Below are positions 1 to 10,092 of a stretch of DNA of 64,000 nucleotides, in pieces. This stretch comes from Phellopilus nigrolimitatus. Lineage: Eukaryota > Basidiomycota > Agaricomycetes > Hymenochaetales > Hymenochaetaceae. Numbering within the stretch: position 1 is the stretch's first letter; each line of letters starts with the position of its first letter. Below the pieces are notes generated by a model, which did no database searches, was not told the origin of the DNA, and was given only the letters and a program-made list of their open reading frames with translations. The stretch covers positions 124,001-188,000 of the forward strand of contig JAJOHG010000005.1 in NCBI GenBank assembly GCA_021029095.1, read 5' to 3'. The position numbers were made by a program, and so were the translations under genes.

Positions 1-833
1 CGATGAGTCGACGCTGGTGGCCAAGTTCCAGGAGAAGTGAGTCACGCAAATTCGTTGAGCTTGTACCAAACTCACGTCTTGTCCCTCAGTGCTCCGGAAC
101 TCTCAGAGCGCGAGAAGCTTGCAAACCTTGCATATCAGCTGGAAGGCCCAATGCAAGCGCGAGGTGCTCTCTTGAAGCAATATTTAGCGCATACAATCGC
201 CCCTGCTGCTCGGAAGGTCAAGGAAGTGCATACTGTCTTGGAGCAAAAGGTCGACGTCACTTTCGGGTAGGCATATATTCCCTTTCTTGCACCTCGCGAA
301 AAATGGAATGACCGAAAATGTGAAGCGTGGGTGTGTTGTCCTTTGACGACTCGTGCAAGAAGATCGAGCAACTCTCTCTCCGAGATGAAGAGGACCTCAA
401 AAATCTGTACATTGACACTCAGGTCCGTATATGTACTTTTCACAATTTCGCGATCTGCGTATAGAATAACTAACTTCTTGGTGTATTTCAGCGTGTCGTC
501 AGAGAGCTTTTTAGACAGCTAAGGGACGCATACCAGAAGCGAGACCAGTTATGGAACAACCTACACGACGTTGTTGATAGAAGTGGTATGTTATTGACAG
601 GCAAAATTTCATGATTCGCTCTGCTTCATCACGGAAATGCAGTCTATGAAATCTATTACTGACTCTAGTCCAACTCAGCTGCGAAGACTTCGGCTATAAT
701 TACCGCTCTTCCGGTTGACCTAGACGAGACCATCTCTGCCATAGAGAAAAAATCGAAAGATATGTCCAAGTCCGGAGGCATCGACGGAAAGGCAAAGCAA
801 AAGCTGTTGAGAGAGCTTCTAGCGGAGATGTGA
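1..833 (+). CDS. 3' part of a coiled-coil protein, unidentified
   Basis: This is the tail of a gene that starts before the window. Exons can be chained through introns at about 34-90, 270-325, 421-490 and 583-670 to give a continuous frame ending in TGA at 831-833. The visible protein is charged and alpha-helical throughout, with heptad-like spacing in segments such as ELSEREKLANLAYQLEG and RVVRELFRQLRDAYQKR, and ends GKAKQKLLRELLAEM. No catalytic motif or membrane segment is seen. The style resembles small kinetochore or spindle-associated coiled-coil subunits, but I do not recognise the family and assign no function. The exon structure is inferred from splice consensus and frame only. Confidence 0.6.
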
Positions 834-1307
834 AACTGGTTTTAGTCTTAAACCTCTGCGCTCTAGGCATTCCTCTTCCGTGTCTCCTATGCATTAAACT
901 ACACTCGCTTTAATTCTGGACTACAACACCGCAACTGCTCTGTACCACCTGTACTCTTGCTCCTCGACTGTTCTCCGCGTTCTGTGAAATGTCCTGTCAT
1001 GTTTCTGATTCCCTCTTCTTTCGTGACCCCTGAATTCTGTTATGTTCTGTAATGCGCATGTATTTCTACAGGTAGTTTTTTCCTTAGTCGATTCGATTGC
1101 AATGTAAAATCGAGACCTTGATACCTCAGAAGAATACGATTTTTATTTTTATTTTTGTTCTGTGTCGCGGCTGATGCGCGTCGCGTAATTACGCGTCGCT
1201 GATCACTAAATTGTACGTACGAGTGCGTACGTGCCTATCGACAACGACAGCTTGACAAACAGCAGTGATCGTATCTTGACCTCAGCGTCGACCATTCGCC
1301 TTGGAGC
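834..1307. other. intergenic, no gene seen
   Basis: This is the 3' flank of the coiled-coil gene and the 5' flank of the TLC gene. It is T-rich around 1140-1160. The short palindromic stretch near 1205-1232 (GTACGTACGAGTGCGTACGT) lies about 80 bases before the TLC start codon and could be a regulatory site. Nothing else can be supported. Confidence 0.5.
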
Positions 1308-2590
1308 ATGGCAGATACGCTCGATGTCGTGCGCCTTCTGCTGGAAGACGTGTCCCGGCCCCTCGCTCACGGACTCGGACTCACCAAGCTCCCCGCTCAT
1401 TTCCCCATTCTGGTAGGCTCTGCAGTCTTCTTCTGGGCAGTGCACATCGCCGTGGCGCCCGCATTGAGCTCGGCGTTTTTTCCCGGGAGCTATGGTCGAC
1501 TGAAGACGGCGCGGGACAGGAATAACTGGTGAGCGCTTGAGCGGCTAATGGTGTATTGTATGCTAAAGGAACGACAAATTGAACGCAACCGTGGCTGATC
1601 GGATTGTCGGGTGCTGCGTTGGTCGGGAAATAAACTGGAATTATTTAAATGTGTTCGTGCAGGAATATCCGCGTCGTCTCTCTCGTGCACGCGCTTGTCA
1701 TTATCCCTCTCGCCCTCCGAAGTCTTGATTTCCCTGCGCTCAATGCGGACCGCGTCTTCGGGTGGGACCCGCGAGTGGGGACGTTGACTGGCATCGCATG
1801 CGGCTATTTCCTGTGGGATACACTCGAGTCGGTGATTCATCTGTCTGAAATCGGATTCGTCGTACATGGTACGTTCTTCGCATAACTTCATGTATCTTAT
1901 CTTGTTCACTCATTTTGATTTCTACGTTTTCTCCTATCAATAATCTCGATGAGCAGGTCTGGCATGCTTCTTCATTTTCTCCCTTTCCTTCGTATGTATG
2001 ATTGCCTTTTCATTATTCTCGTAATTTAATTTACTCTTCCTCCAGAAACCGTTCATTGCGTATTATGTGCCTCGGTTTCTGCTTTGGGAGCTGTAAATAC
2101 CAACCCTGATTGGACTTAACACTTAAAAGCTCATTTTATTTTACATCAAATAATCACAGGAGCACGCCGTTTCTGAACATCCATTGGTGAGACGTCCTGG
2201 CTTAAGCTGCACTACAACAAAATTCAGAGCTTGTACTGCAGGTTCCTCGATAAAATGGGTCGCACGGGATCAACTCTCCAACTCATCAACGGGCTCTGCC
2301 TTCTGGGCACGTTCGCTGGTGTACGACTCGTGTATGGGTCAATTCAGGTGAATACTTCGTCATGCAGCTTTTCTCTTTTCTCTGGTAATAATATCATCTC
2401 CTTGTAGTCATATGCGTTTTATCAAACACTGTTCGTGAATAAGGACGATATCGCGTTCATTATGATCTTAACTTATGGCGTCGGCAACGTTATATTAAAC
2501 GGGTTGAATGTGATATGGTTCAGAAAGATGGTCATAGCTCTACGAAAGAGGATGGAATCGTCCGCGAAAGCTAGCGAGAAGAGGGAATAG
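1308..2590 (+). CDS. TLC-domain (TRAM/LAG1/CLN8) membrane protein
   Basis: Seven exons (1308-1528, 1663-1868, 1957-1991, 2046-2092, 2160-2186, 2242-2347, 2408-2590) join into a frame of exactly 274 codons plus stop. The product has about six hydrophobic helices, among them FPILVGSAVFFWAVHIAVA, VVSLVHALVIIPLAL and LACFFIFSLSF. The layout, with a short loop carrying W-D-T-L-E-S-V-I-H after the third helix, fits TLC-domain proteins of the TLCD4/TMEM56 type rather than ceramide synthases, which carry a longer Lag1 motif. It probably acts in ER or plasma membrane lipid homeostasis. The ATG at 1308 is the first in frame and gives a typical short N-terminus. The family call rests on topology and motif, so the substrate is unknown. 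Confidence 0.8.
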
Positions 2591-2757
2591 TGGTTTGTCG
2601 ACCAGATCAGAGTCGACTAGATCTAAGTCATTTTGGGGTTATTCATCTATCAGTAAAGTTGTTTTATTAATCCCAGTTTCTTTACGGAGCGCCAGTATGC
2701 ATCTTTATCAGAACAGCAATGGAGAACTGATTAAACGAGCAGGATGACTTGAGAGTA

Positions 2758-3771
2758 TCAAACAGGCACGAATGCAATTTGTACAATACTGCGAACCCGG
2801 CGCTCCCAGTTGACAAGGTTGGTTCTCCGAGCCACATCCAATCTAATATCATCCGGACCGGAAAGAAGACAGCAGAGATACGCAAAAACGAGGGCATCGA
2901 GTGCTGTCGGGCCCCTGTGAAGATATGTAACTAAGAAATAGAAGCAGAGTGATCTTATTCGTAAGACGTACGATGATCCAAGGAACCAGATATCTTCGCC
3001 CAACCTATCGCTCAGAGAGATGATCGCATCACGATACTGTGCCTGGATTGAAGATAGCGACACACGCTCTCCATAAATTGGGAAAATGGTCGTGAACCCA
3101 GAAAACGGTGCGGGCGGTGGGCTGAGAAGGGTTGCGAGACTTGGTTGCGACGGAGGCGAGGAACGCGCTGTGGGCGAACGAGGCGAATAAAGCAGAAGTG
3201 ACGTGAGTGTAATGGGCGTAGGCTTCGCAAGCGTCTGACGGAGATTTCACCAGTCAGGAAAGAAGAGGCCGGAGATAAAATAGGATGCGCTCACGAGAGC
3301 AGAGTGCACTATCCCCTCTAGCAGCGCAACCCATGCGCGACTCTCATCTTTTGCTGTATCATCTTTGTACCCCTCAAATGCATCCTCTTCTTCCTTTCCC
3401 AACACGCCATCGACCCAACCAGGAATCATCCGTGTCCCCAGCACCTCCGTTTCTCCTTCCTCAACAGCAACCAGACTAGGAAGACGCCCATCAACGCTGC
3501 CCTCAGCTGCAATGTCCCACCGCACACCAATATCTTTAACTCCACGTAGTGCGAGATATGCTTGCCATTTGAGACACTCGACGTCAGTTGAGAGGATGTT
3601 CGAAGAGGAGCCAGCTGTAGGTTTGGGTGGTGCGATCCAGAGTGTCGACTTTATGTATCTGGCGGTATTCCGAGAAGTTGCTATGTCTTCAGATGGATAC
3701 GTATAAAGAGGAAATTTAGAGAAAAATGAGTGCACAGCGGCCGGGATTGGGATGGCTGAGGTCGATGCCAT
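2758..3771 (-). CDS. metaxin-like mitochondrial outer membrane import protein
   Basis: The N-terminal exon reads PKPTAGSSSNILSTDVECLK then WQAYLALRGV, the thioredoxin-like metaxin/Tom37 N-domain that follows a targeting-free start. The apparent stop after LFFPDW (about 3242) lies inside a 60-nt GT-AG intron (3240-3299 on the plus strand). Splicing it gives a continuous reading into SPPPAPFSGFTTIFPIYGER and then the GST-C-like domain (YRDAIISLSDRLGEDIWFLG, GPTALDALVFAYL, RRTNLVNWERRVRSIV). A second in-frame intron near 2907-2963 is likely. Metaxins (Sam35/Sam37 side of the SAM complex) sit on the outer mitochondrial membrane and help insert beta-barrel proteins. About 280-300 residues is normal for the family. 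Which paralogue it is cannot be fixed here. Confidence 0.8.
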
Positions 3772-4239
3772 GGCGGTCGAAATCGCAAATCAAACCTTGA
3801 AAAGTGTGCACGCAACGCGTAAATAGATGGCAATAACGCGCGCCTTGAATGACTTTTGCAAATTCTATCTGCTGTAGCAAGACTACACGCAACAGTCTAA
3901 ACCCAGTTCAAAAGGTGTTTCATACTTCTTTACTACCAGGTTTTCTGCAGGACTGTCAATGCTTCTAGTTATCACCGAAAATAATAATTGGTTCTCATTC
4001 TGCATAGACAATCTTGCTTACTGCATTGAACCCCCTTCGATAATCCTGCTACACTTCAAATTTGCACAAAATAATGCCTCATATACAGAGCTTTACAGTA
4101 AATAGTTGCTATTCAGCATAAATGATAGCAAAATTGTACGTTGTTGAACTTAAGGCACACAAGGACTGTCTACTTAGGATGGGAACTGATTTCCATTCAC
4201 AGAGTTTGATTCAAAGTAACGTCGATCGTAAAAACTCTC
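3772..4239. other. intergenic, no gene seen
   Basis: AT-leaning DNA between the metaxin start and the first transposon remnant. No open frame with coding character and no RNA gene is visible. Confidence 0.5.
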
Positions 4240-4970
4240 TACAGTCACATGACATGAGTTTATGCTGGTTGGCGCATCTCAATACAACAACTTTGCCTCA
4301 TACCACAACAACCACTGATTCAATCATGATTAAACAACTTGGAGAATGTTACCTTACTCAGCTGAATGTTATGCCATAGTTAATCAGCTGATTCTCATCT
4401 GAATCAGTCTCACATTGCTATGCCTTCCAATCATGCTCTAATTTGGCTGTCTGTCAGGTTCTCTGGAACTACCATAATTAAGGCCATGTCAATGACATAC
4501 TCAGGAGTGGATTCTTGAACAAAACCAACAACAGGGGTTTGCATCATTTGCAGCAATCACTTGATGGCAACAGGTGCCAACATTTGCTGATATCACCATA
4601 ATTCCAACATCAGCCTCTCCCCCGAGTCAGTGTAAGTGGGTCAGGGACTTCCGGCCGCCTAAAACCGTTACACCAAAAGGCTGAATAATCACTTTATAGT
4701 GATTCCAATTCCTGGAAGTATATAAGCAACTGAATGTTTGCTGATATCACCATAATTCCAACATCAGCCTCTCCCCCAAGTCAGTCACTCTTGGGACTGT
4801 AAATAGGGTCTTACATTGTGATTCAGGCATATATCCACATTATGCATGCAAGAAACTCTTCCTGACTGACAAGCATAAGAAATAGCTTACATGGACAACC
4901 ACAGTGATAATGAAGAATGGCACCGAGCAATCTGAAAAGATGAGTCATCTTTATGGAGTCAAATGGGTAT
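4240..4970 (+). mobile_element. decayed Tc1/mariner-type transposon copy A
   Basis: From about 4245 the sequence parallels the reverse complement of 7580-7240, starting with the shared segment CAACTTTGCCTCATACCACA. Read with several frame changes it gives a transposase: an N-terminal helix-turn-helix part (TVCQVL-like, then HVNDILRSGF) and, after 4800, a stretch equivalent to LFLTDKHKK.LTW ... NEEWHRAI.KDESSLYGVKWVWR. That is the region around the second catalytic Asp (SDES) in Tc1 proteins. Stops and frameshifts show it is dead. It is interrupted by a 49-bp duplication and a short foreign stretch (4583-4785), and it ends abruptly where the tRNA gene begins. Confidence 0.7.
4583..4785. repeat. 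49-bp direct repeat flanking a short insert
   Basis: The 49 bases at 4583-4631 recur at 4737-4785 with one mismatch (TTGCTGATATCACCATAATT and onward). The 105 bases between them begin with AAGTGGGTCAGGGACTTCCG, which matches the terminal inverted repeat of the short element at 7921-8175. The arrangement looks like a partial insertion of that element accompanied by local duplication inside the older transposon. Confidence 0.65.
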
Positions 4971-5052
4971 GGCGCTGTAGCAAAGTGGTTACTGCGGCAG
5001 TTTAGAAAGCTGCTCCTCTTTGAGGGCGCAGGTTCGAATCCTGCCGGCGTCG
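4971..5052 (+). tRNA. tRNA-Ser (anticodon AGA)
   Basis: A full cloverleaf of 82 nt without intron. The 7-bp acceptor stem pairs 4971-4977 with 5045-5051 (two G-U pairs). The D-stem is GCA/TGC, and the anticodon stem is 4997-5001/5009-5013 with loop TTAGAAA, giving AGA at 5004-5006. The long variable arm CCTC/GAGG is diagnostic of class II (Ser/Leu). The T-arm is GCAGG-TTCGAAT-CCTGC. The internal RNA polymerase III boxes are close to consensus: A box TAGCAAAGTGG at 4978-4988 and B box GGTTCGAATCC at 5031-5041. A T-run terminator follows. It reads UCU and, by wobble, UCC and other Ser codons. Its 5' end abuts a truncated transposon. Confidence 0.95.
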
Positions 5053-5057
5053 GGAGA

Positions 5058-5063
5058 TTTTTT
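5058..5063 (+). terminator. RNA polymerase III T-run terminator of tRNA-Ser
   Basis: Six consecutive T residues begin 5 nt after the discriminator base of the tRNA. This is the expected RNA polymerase III stop signal. Confidence 0.8.
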
Positions 5064-5366
5064 CTGTGAGTCTTCTGTTTTAACTTTATACCATCTTGCT
5101 TATACTCACATTAGATATTACAAGTAGTCAGGAAGCAAAAAGATTGTCTTTTACATGCATAACTTTTCCATAGTATGTGCCTGCAGGTGTCTATCCGAAG
5201 AGCAGGATCAATTGGAATGGTGGTGGATGAGCTGGTGGCACTGGTGACACAAGGCTCCGTTGACAATGAAGAGGCCAATTTTCTGTTGCTGACAATGGTG
5301 GCAGTTGAGGCTTATGCTTCTTTTTGTCTTTGTCCACCAAATCATGTCTTTGATCTGATCGTGTCT

Positions 5367-5572
5367 TTGTTGAGCCTTTTTTGTGTGGACAAAGGCAAAA
5401 AGAAAGATAAGTATATCATTTGGAGAAAGGCATAACAAAGTAAAGAAATGATTCAGATAAAACTGTCCAAAAGTGTTAAACTATATTGCATGGAGAAAGC
5501 CACAATCAAATAAAACAACTATTCAACTCACCATGGAGGGATTCTAAGTGGATGTCTGGAGTGATGTTGGAG
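5367..5572 (-). repeat. inverted-repeat arm, copy 1
   Basis: This segment is strongly similar to the right arm of the palindrome at 7070-7271: GTGTGGACAAAGGCAAAAAG, then GGAGAAAGGCATAACAAAG, then AGTGTTAAACTATA, ending GGATTCTAAGTGGATG. Together with copy 2 at 6421-6607 it flanks about 850 bases of unassigned DNA. This is consistent with long terminal inverted repeats of one decayed DNA element. Confidence 0.65.
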
Positions 5573-6420
5573 CATACTTTCAAACCTACCATCTGACGGT
5601 CAATCATAATGACTATTGGTGGAGGGACAACATTCTCGCAACCTTTTAAGGACTCTACAGGTTCAAGGTGGTGATGTCAAGAGGGCAAGGAGCAAACTGG
5701 AACTCTTTCATTTGTGCATGTACTCTGAAGAGCTTTCACACTATTTATATCTCCTTTATTATCTGCTTTGCTGTCGACAACAACAGCAAGTGATGTGGTG
5801 TAGCCCTGATAGCAAATGCATTGTGTGCATACGGTGATAGTTCCTCCTTTGCTCGAGCCTTAGGTAGGGGCAAGGATGTAAACCATAATCCTTTCCTTGT
5901 CATCTCTGTGGCGTCCTTGGCAAGAAAGGTTACTCATTTGCTCCTGCTCTCGTTCGCAGTGTGGGCCATGTAAGTGGAAGGCATGCATGGATATGTACAT
6001 GGATATCAGCTTCTACATGCACACATGTTCGAGATGGCAGTCTGAAGTGCCAGGTCAAGTTTTCCATGCACCTCGTAGAGCCAAGAGCAGAACATAGAAA
6101 GCCATGTCTGATGGGATGAGCCATGTTTTGATGTCATACATTCCTTTTTCATTCAACTTCAACCAATATTGATTCATTGAAGCAGGGCAAAGTCCTGGAA
6201 ACATATTCTGGTGTGACGACAACCTACAAACTTTGCTCCGACATGTCGATGGTAAGAGGGTAGCACAATTCTAGTTGGTTCAGCCTTAAATATTGTTTGG
6301 GTCTGCTCTTCATCTCTATCTCCAAGTTCCCCTCCCCTCATTTGCCGATGGCTGACAATGACCCTCCTGAGCTGTCTCCGTCTTGTGAATACCGTAGAGA
6401 CCCTATGATGGAGGATTTCC
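5573..6420. other. spacer between inverted-repeat arms, no gene recognised
   Basis: About 850 bases lying between two outward-facing repeat arms. Open frames here are short and lack recognisable motifs. It is probably the degraded interior of the same DNA element. Confidence 0.4.
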
Positions 6421-6607
6421 TCACACTGCGAGCATCCACTTAGAATCCCCCCATGGTGAGTCAATTAGTTGTTTTATTTAATTGTGGCTTTCTCCACACA
6501 TTATAGTTTAATACTCTTGGACACTTTAATCCAAATCATTTTTTAGTTTTGTTATGCCTTTTTCCAAATGGTATACTTAAACTTTCTTTTTGCCTTTGTC
6601 CACAACA
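6421..6607 (+). repeat. inverted-repeat arm, copy 2
   Basis: Begins TCACACTGCGAGCATCCACT and continues through CCCCCCATGGTGAGT, TTTATTTAATTGTGGCTTTC and GCCTTTGTCCACA. It matches the left arm of the palindrome at 6849-7047 with scattered mismatches and is the reverse complement of copy 1 at 5367-5572. Confidence 0.65.
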
Positions 6608-6848
6608 ATCTGAATAAAAATGTCTAAAAGTGTTAAACTTTATTCCTCCAGGTCATTTTGTCAGCCTATGAACAAAGTATTTAGGAGCCTTGTATCTTGC
6701 TGTACTTTATCATACTATAGGACACTTTAATTTATGAAGAAACAGTAGTTTACTCTGATGATCATTATCAAAATTGTACTGAATCTTCCATATCTAAATA
6801 AGTGTCCATGTGATGATGGGAGAAGAGGGATGCTGGATGACTGTAATA

Positions 6849-7271
6849 CACTGCGGGCATCCACTTAGAATCCCCCCATGGTGAGTTGATTAGTTGTTTT
6901 ATTTAATTGTGGCTTTCTCCACACATTATAGTTTAACACTTTTGGAAACTTTTATCCAAATCACTTCTTAACTTTCTTATGCCTTTCTCCAAATGGTATA
7001 CTTTAACTTCGATTTTGCCTTTGTCCACACAAGAAAGGCTTAACAAAGGGGTGCTTTGACAAAAACATGCCTTTGTTAAGCCTTTCTTGTGTGGACAAAG
7101 GCAAAAAGAAAGTTAAAGTATATTGTTTGGAGAAAGGCATAACAAAGTTTTAAAGCAACTTGGATAAAAGTGTCCAAAAGTGTTAAACTATAATGTGTGG
7201 AGAAAGCCACAATTAAATAAAACAACTAATCAACTCACCATGGGGGGATTCTAAGTGGATGCCTGCAGTGT
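6849..7271. repeat. 423-bp foldback palindrome of the same repeat family
   Basis: Two arms of about 200 bases are near-perfect reverse complements around a spacer of about 20 bases near 7048-7069. The left arm runs from ACACTGCGGGCATCCACTTA to AGAAAGGCTTAACAAAGG. The right arm mirrors it and ends CTAAGTGGATGCCTGCAGTG. If transcribed it would form a very long hairpin. It is best explained as two terminal repeats of neighbouring decayed DNA transposons joined head to head, or as a foldback element. Confidence 0.85.
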
Positions 7272-7580
7272 GAGCGCTCCAAGCAACACAAACCCCTGTC
7301 ATCAATTTTGTGTGTGCATCCACTCCTGGGTAAGTCATCAACATGGTCTCGATCGCAGTAGTTCTTGAGAACCTGGCAGACAGTCCGATCAGAGAATTTG
7401 AGTGTAGCAGCAATTTGAGATTGATTGAGATGAGAACTTGCCAAATTAACTATGGCATAACATTCAGAAGGAGTAAGGTTATGTTCTCCAACTTCTTTGG
7501 GCATGATTGGATCAGTGGTTGTTGTGGTATGAGGCAAAGTTGTTGTGGTGTGATGTGACAACCCAGCATAAACTTAGGGC
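7240..7580 (-). pseudogene. Tc1/mariner transposase N-terminal fragment (copy B)
   Basis: An open frame on the minus strand encodes a helix-turn-helix DNA-binding domain typical of Tc1/mariner transposases: LTPSECYAIVNLASSHLNQS, then QIAATLKFSDRTVCQVLKNY, then a second helical block HVDDLPRSGC with a KIDDRG stretch. The reading runs into the repeat arm and has no DDE catalytic region behind it, so it is a truncated remnant. It is the inverted relative of copy A at 4240-4970. Transposition is not possible from this copy. Confidence 0.7.
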
Positions 7581-7920
7581 ATGTGATTGTACATTGATCA
7601 GAAAGCACAGCAAGGTCCAGGGGACAAATCAAGTGTACAGCAATGCAGGTCACAATAGAGGATGAAACCCATAGGTAGGTTTCTTACTGATCTTAAGAAG
7701 GGGGTAAAAGACAGATAAGAGTAATGTGACAGTTGATGGTACCTTGTTTTAGCAGTGGATCCCAATTTGAAGACATTGGCAGTGAATATAGGTCTTGATT
7801 GAAGGAGTGAGCGATAATGGAGGACTAGCACAGCAAGCACTGACTTAACAAATTGTGACAAGGAGACAGTTCAAGGGGTTCCTGCTGGCCTAACATGCAA
7901 AAACAACTAGGGAAGTACAA
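7581..7920. other. flank of transposon remnant, nothing recognised
   Basis: No coding frame or RNA gene can be supported here. The stretch probably represents further transposon-derived sequence or the original target. Confidence 0.4.
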
Positions 7921-8175
7921 GTGGGTCAGAAAAGTCTTTGCCCCCCCCCCAAAAAAAAAGGAAGGTGGTCCCCATCCATGTTGTTCACACAAAAAACGGG
8001 TTTAAAAAAGGTTTGTAACTATGCAAGCCTTTTGCCCTAGATATATATGAGAAACAAAAACTATGTATTGGTTTTTCTTTGGAGAAGTTGAGCTGGCAGA
8101 GGTGAGTGATACCACCGCTACGCAGGCCGGAATCGCCTTCCTTATTTAGGGGGGCCGAAGACTTTTCTGACCCAC
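7921..8175. mobile_element. short TIR element (MITE-like), copy 1
   Basis: Ends are GTGGGTCAGAAAAGTCTT at 7921 and its reverse complement finishing at 8175, followed inward by C-rich/G-rich tracts. A 255-bp unit of this size with no coding capacity is typical of a non-autonomous DNA element. Inner sequence (AAAGGAAGGTGGTCCCC, TGTAACTATG, GCCCTAGATATAT) is shared with a second copy at 32235-32456, and one end is seen at 4633-4652. TA dinucleotides lie a few bases outside each end, so a Tc1/mariner-type target is possible but not certain. Confidence 0.75.
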
Positions 8176-8190
8176 GTTACTTACTCGATA

Positions 8191-8755
8191 CAGTAGGACC
8201 TCTCGTTAAGCTTACCTGTGGTTAAGCTTAACTTGTCGATAAGCTTGAGATTTTGTGTCCACGGACGTGGTAGAACCGAAAAAATAGCACGTTAAGCTTA
8301 AATGTACAAGACACTTAACGCTTAGCCATATTTTTGAAAATTAATTGGGAATAAGCTTAACGACAGGTCGTTTACATAAGCTTTTGGAGAGTCACATGCG
8401 TGCCGGCCACAGTTCATATCTCAGCCACAAGCCTGTAGTTGATTTAGTCCTGCAATCCTTGTCATTTCCCAACAAGTCTAGAGAGCTTGTCAGGCACTTG
8501 CAAAACTTGATCGGTTCTTTCAGTTTTTCCCTGGAGATAACTTTGCACAAGCTCGTGCACTTTTACCGAAGATCAGAAATGAGCTTCGCAGAGATATCAA
8601 TGAATCTCTTGAGCAGGCTGACATTAAGAAGTTTTTCTCGCAGTAAAGTAGAAAAAAGAATTACGTAATTATGAAGGCCGTGGATAAGCTTAACTTGTCG
8701 TTAAGCTTAGGCTCAGGTGTCCACCGAGGGTCAAGCTTAACGAGAGGTCCTACTG
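8191..8755. mobile_element. pogo-like non-autonomous DNA transposon
   Basis: The element starts CAGTAGGACCTCTCGTTAAG and ends with the reverse complement of that sequence at 8755. It is flanked on both sides by TA (8189-8190 and 8756-8757). CAGT termini with TA target duplication are typical of pogo/Fot1-like members of the Tc1/mariner superfamily. Subterminal AAGCTTAAC motifs repeat near both ends. A short interior frame (FFPGDNFAQARALLPKIRNE, then LEQADIKKFFSQ and stop) may be the end of the transposase of a full-length relative. At 565 bp it cannot encode a complete transposase. Confidence 0.85.
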
Positions 8756-8991
8756 TACTTTTCCCAAACATTCAAACGGGCATATAGCCAAGCTCGGTCT
8801 GGGTACACCAAAAAGTTATCATCAAATCCTCAAGACATTTGGACGATCGCGTATAATTCTTCTGTCATAAGATGAAACAAGCGAAAAGAGATGTTGTTCA
8901 GCTGAGCAGTAAATTTGAACTTTAAAACACAAGACAACCTACCGTAGATGCACACCTTTGTTAGAAATTCCTATGCCAATTCCCTGATTTT

Positions 8992-9687
8992 TCAGCTAGA
9001 GGGAACAAGCGAGACTTTGTCGAGAACCTCCCAGCCCTCTACGGGCCCATCGCAGCGCACAATCCAGATCTCCGACGCTTCGAATCCTGTAAGGAGAGGC
9101 CCATTTTTCCGGCTTGAGTTCAAGCCACCAGAGACAGCAAGCGCAATAGCCTCAGACTCGGTATCTGACCCTGCTTCACTCCCCTGTACGCCGCATGTCG
9201 TCCAAAGCGTGTCCCGTATGCGCTCACGTTCCTCCGCATGTGCGTCGGGGACGTAAAAGAGCGAGACGTGCGGGAAGCGCGGGCTGCGCGCGTCGACGGA
9301 CGTCCCGAGAAGATGTTCGACGGCGCGCTGCACGCCTACGCGGAGCGATGTGAGCGAAGGAGTTAGTGCGACGTCCAAGAGAACAGAACGGAAGAAGTGG
9401 TCGCTCGCTACGAGGGCGGTAAACGTGATACGCAGAGGCGCATGCAAGCGGCTTGTCGTCGGGTATCTTTCTGGCTCTGATTCGGATCCGGAGCTCATTT
9501 GAGTCTGAAGTGCCAATTTCAAAGTAGCGACCGGGATCGTCGATGGGAAGGACGCGAGCGTAATGTGTGGCTCAAAGGAAGGGAGGGGAAATGGCAGCGT
9601 GTCGATGACAGGAGGGATGTTCATGAGCTGCTTGAGCTTGGACGCCTCAGCAGGAGGAGGCACAATCCATAGCGCGATCCCTGTCAT
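8992..9687 (-). CDS. CPD1: 2',3'-cyclic-nucleotide 3'-phosphodiesterase (2H phosphoesterase)
   Basis: A single-exon frame of 231 codons. It carries the two signature H-x-T/S motifs of 2H phosphoesterases: PHITLAS with His41 and Thr43, and PHVSLFYV with His140 and Ser142, about 100 residues apart as in fungal CPD1 and plant cyclic phosphodiesterases. In yeast the enzyme opens ADP-ribose 1'',2''-cyclic phosphate, a by-product of tRNA splicing. The N-terminus (GIALWIVPP) directly forms the first strand, so the ATG at 9687 is a good start. Length is close to the yeast protein. The Ser in the second motif in place of Thr is allowed in the family. Confidence 0.85.
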   Translation of the reverse strand: MTGIALWIVPPPAEASKLKQLMNIPPVIDTLPFPLPSFEPHITLASFPSTIPVATLKLALQTQMSSGSESEPERYPTTSRLHAPLRITFTALVASDHFFRSVLLDVALTPSLTSLRVGVQRAVEHLLGTSVDARSPRFPHVSLFYVPDAHAEERERIRDTLWTTCGVQGSEAGSDTESEAIALAVSGGLNSSRKNGPLLTGFEASEIWIVRCDGPVEGWEVLDKVSLVPSS

Positions 9688-10092
9688 TTCCTTGAGTTAG
9701 CGAGTAGCCCTACATAATATGATTATGCGCATACCCATTTTCACAGGAATAACCCTTCAGTGATCGTGAAGAGCACCAATGATGGATGTATATTACTAGT
9801 AATACTCAAGCCCACACTGATCTTATATATTTACAGACCTCACCTGCATCTCATCACAGATGACAGAACTATTCACTAACTGTACACTATAACAATGAAA
9901 GCAACGGACCAGATTCAGACAGACCAAATCGAGAAGATGTGCGGACAAGGAGAACGGAATAAGATGGAAATGAGGATTAAGTTCATTGGTGAGAAGGGGT
10001 CAGTAAATAATCGAAGCAGCGACCAAGAAACAGGACTATACGGCAACATAGACAACACAGTCCATAATGACGTTTGGACAGAAACAGTATTA

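Noticed and set aside
3240..3300. In-frame stop in the metaxin-like gene, apparently a frameshift
   Set aside because: It lies in a 60-nt GTGAGC...CAG intron; splicing restores a continuous metaxin reading, so the gene is intact.
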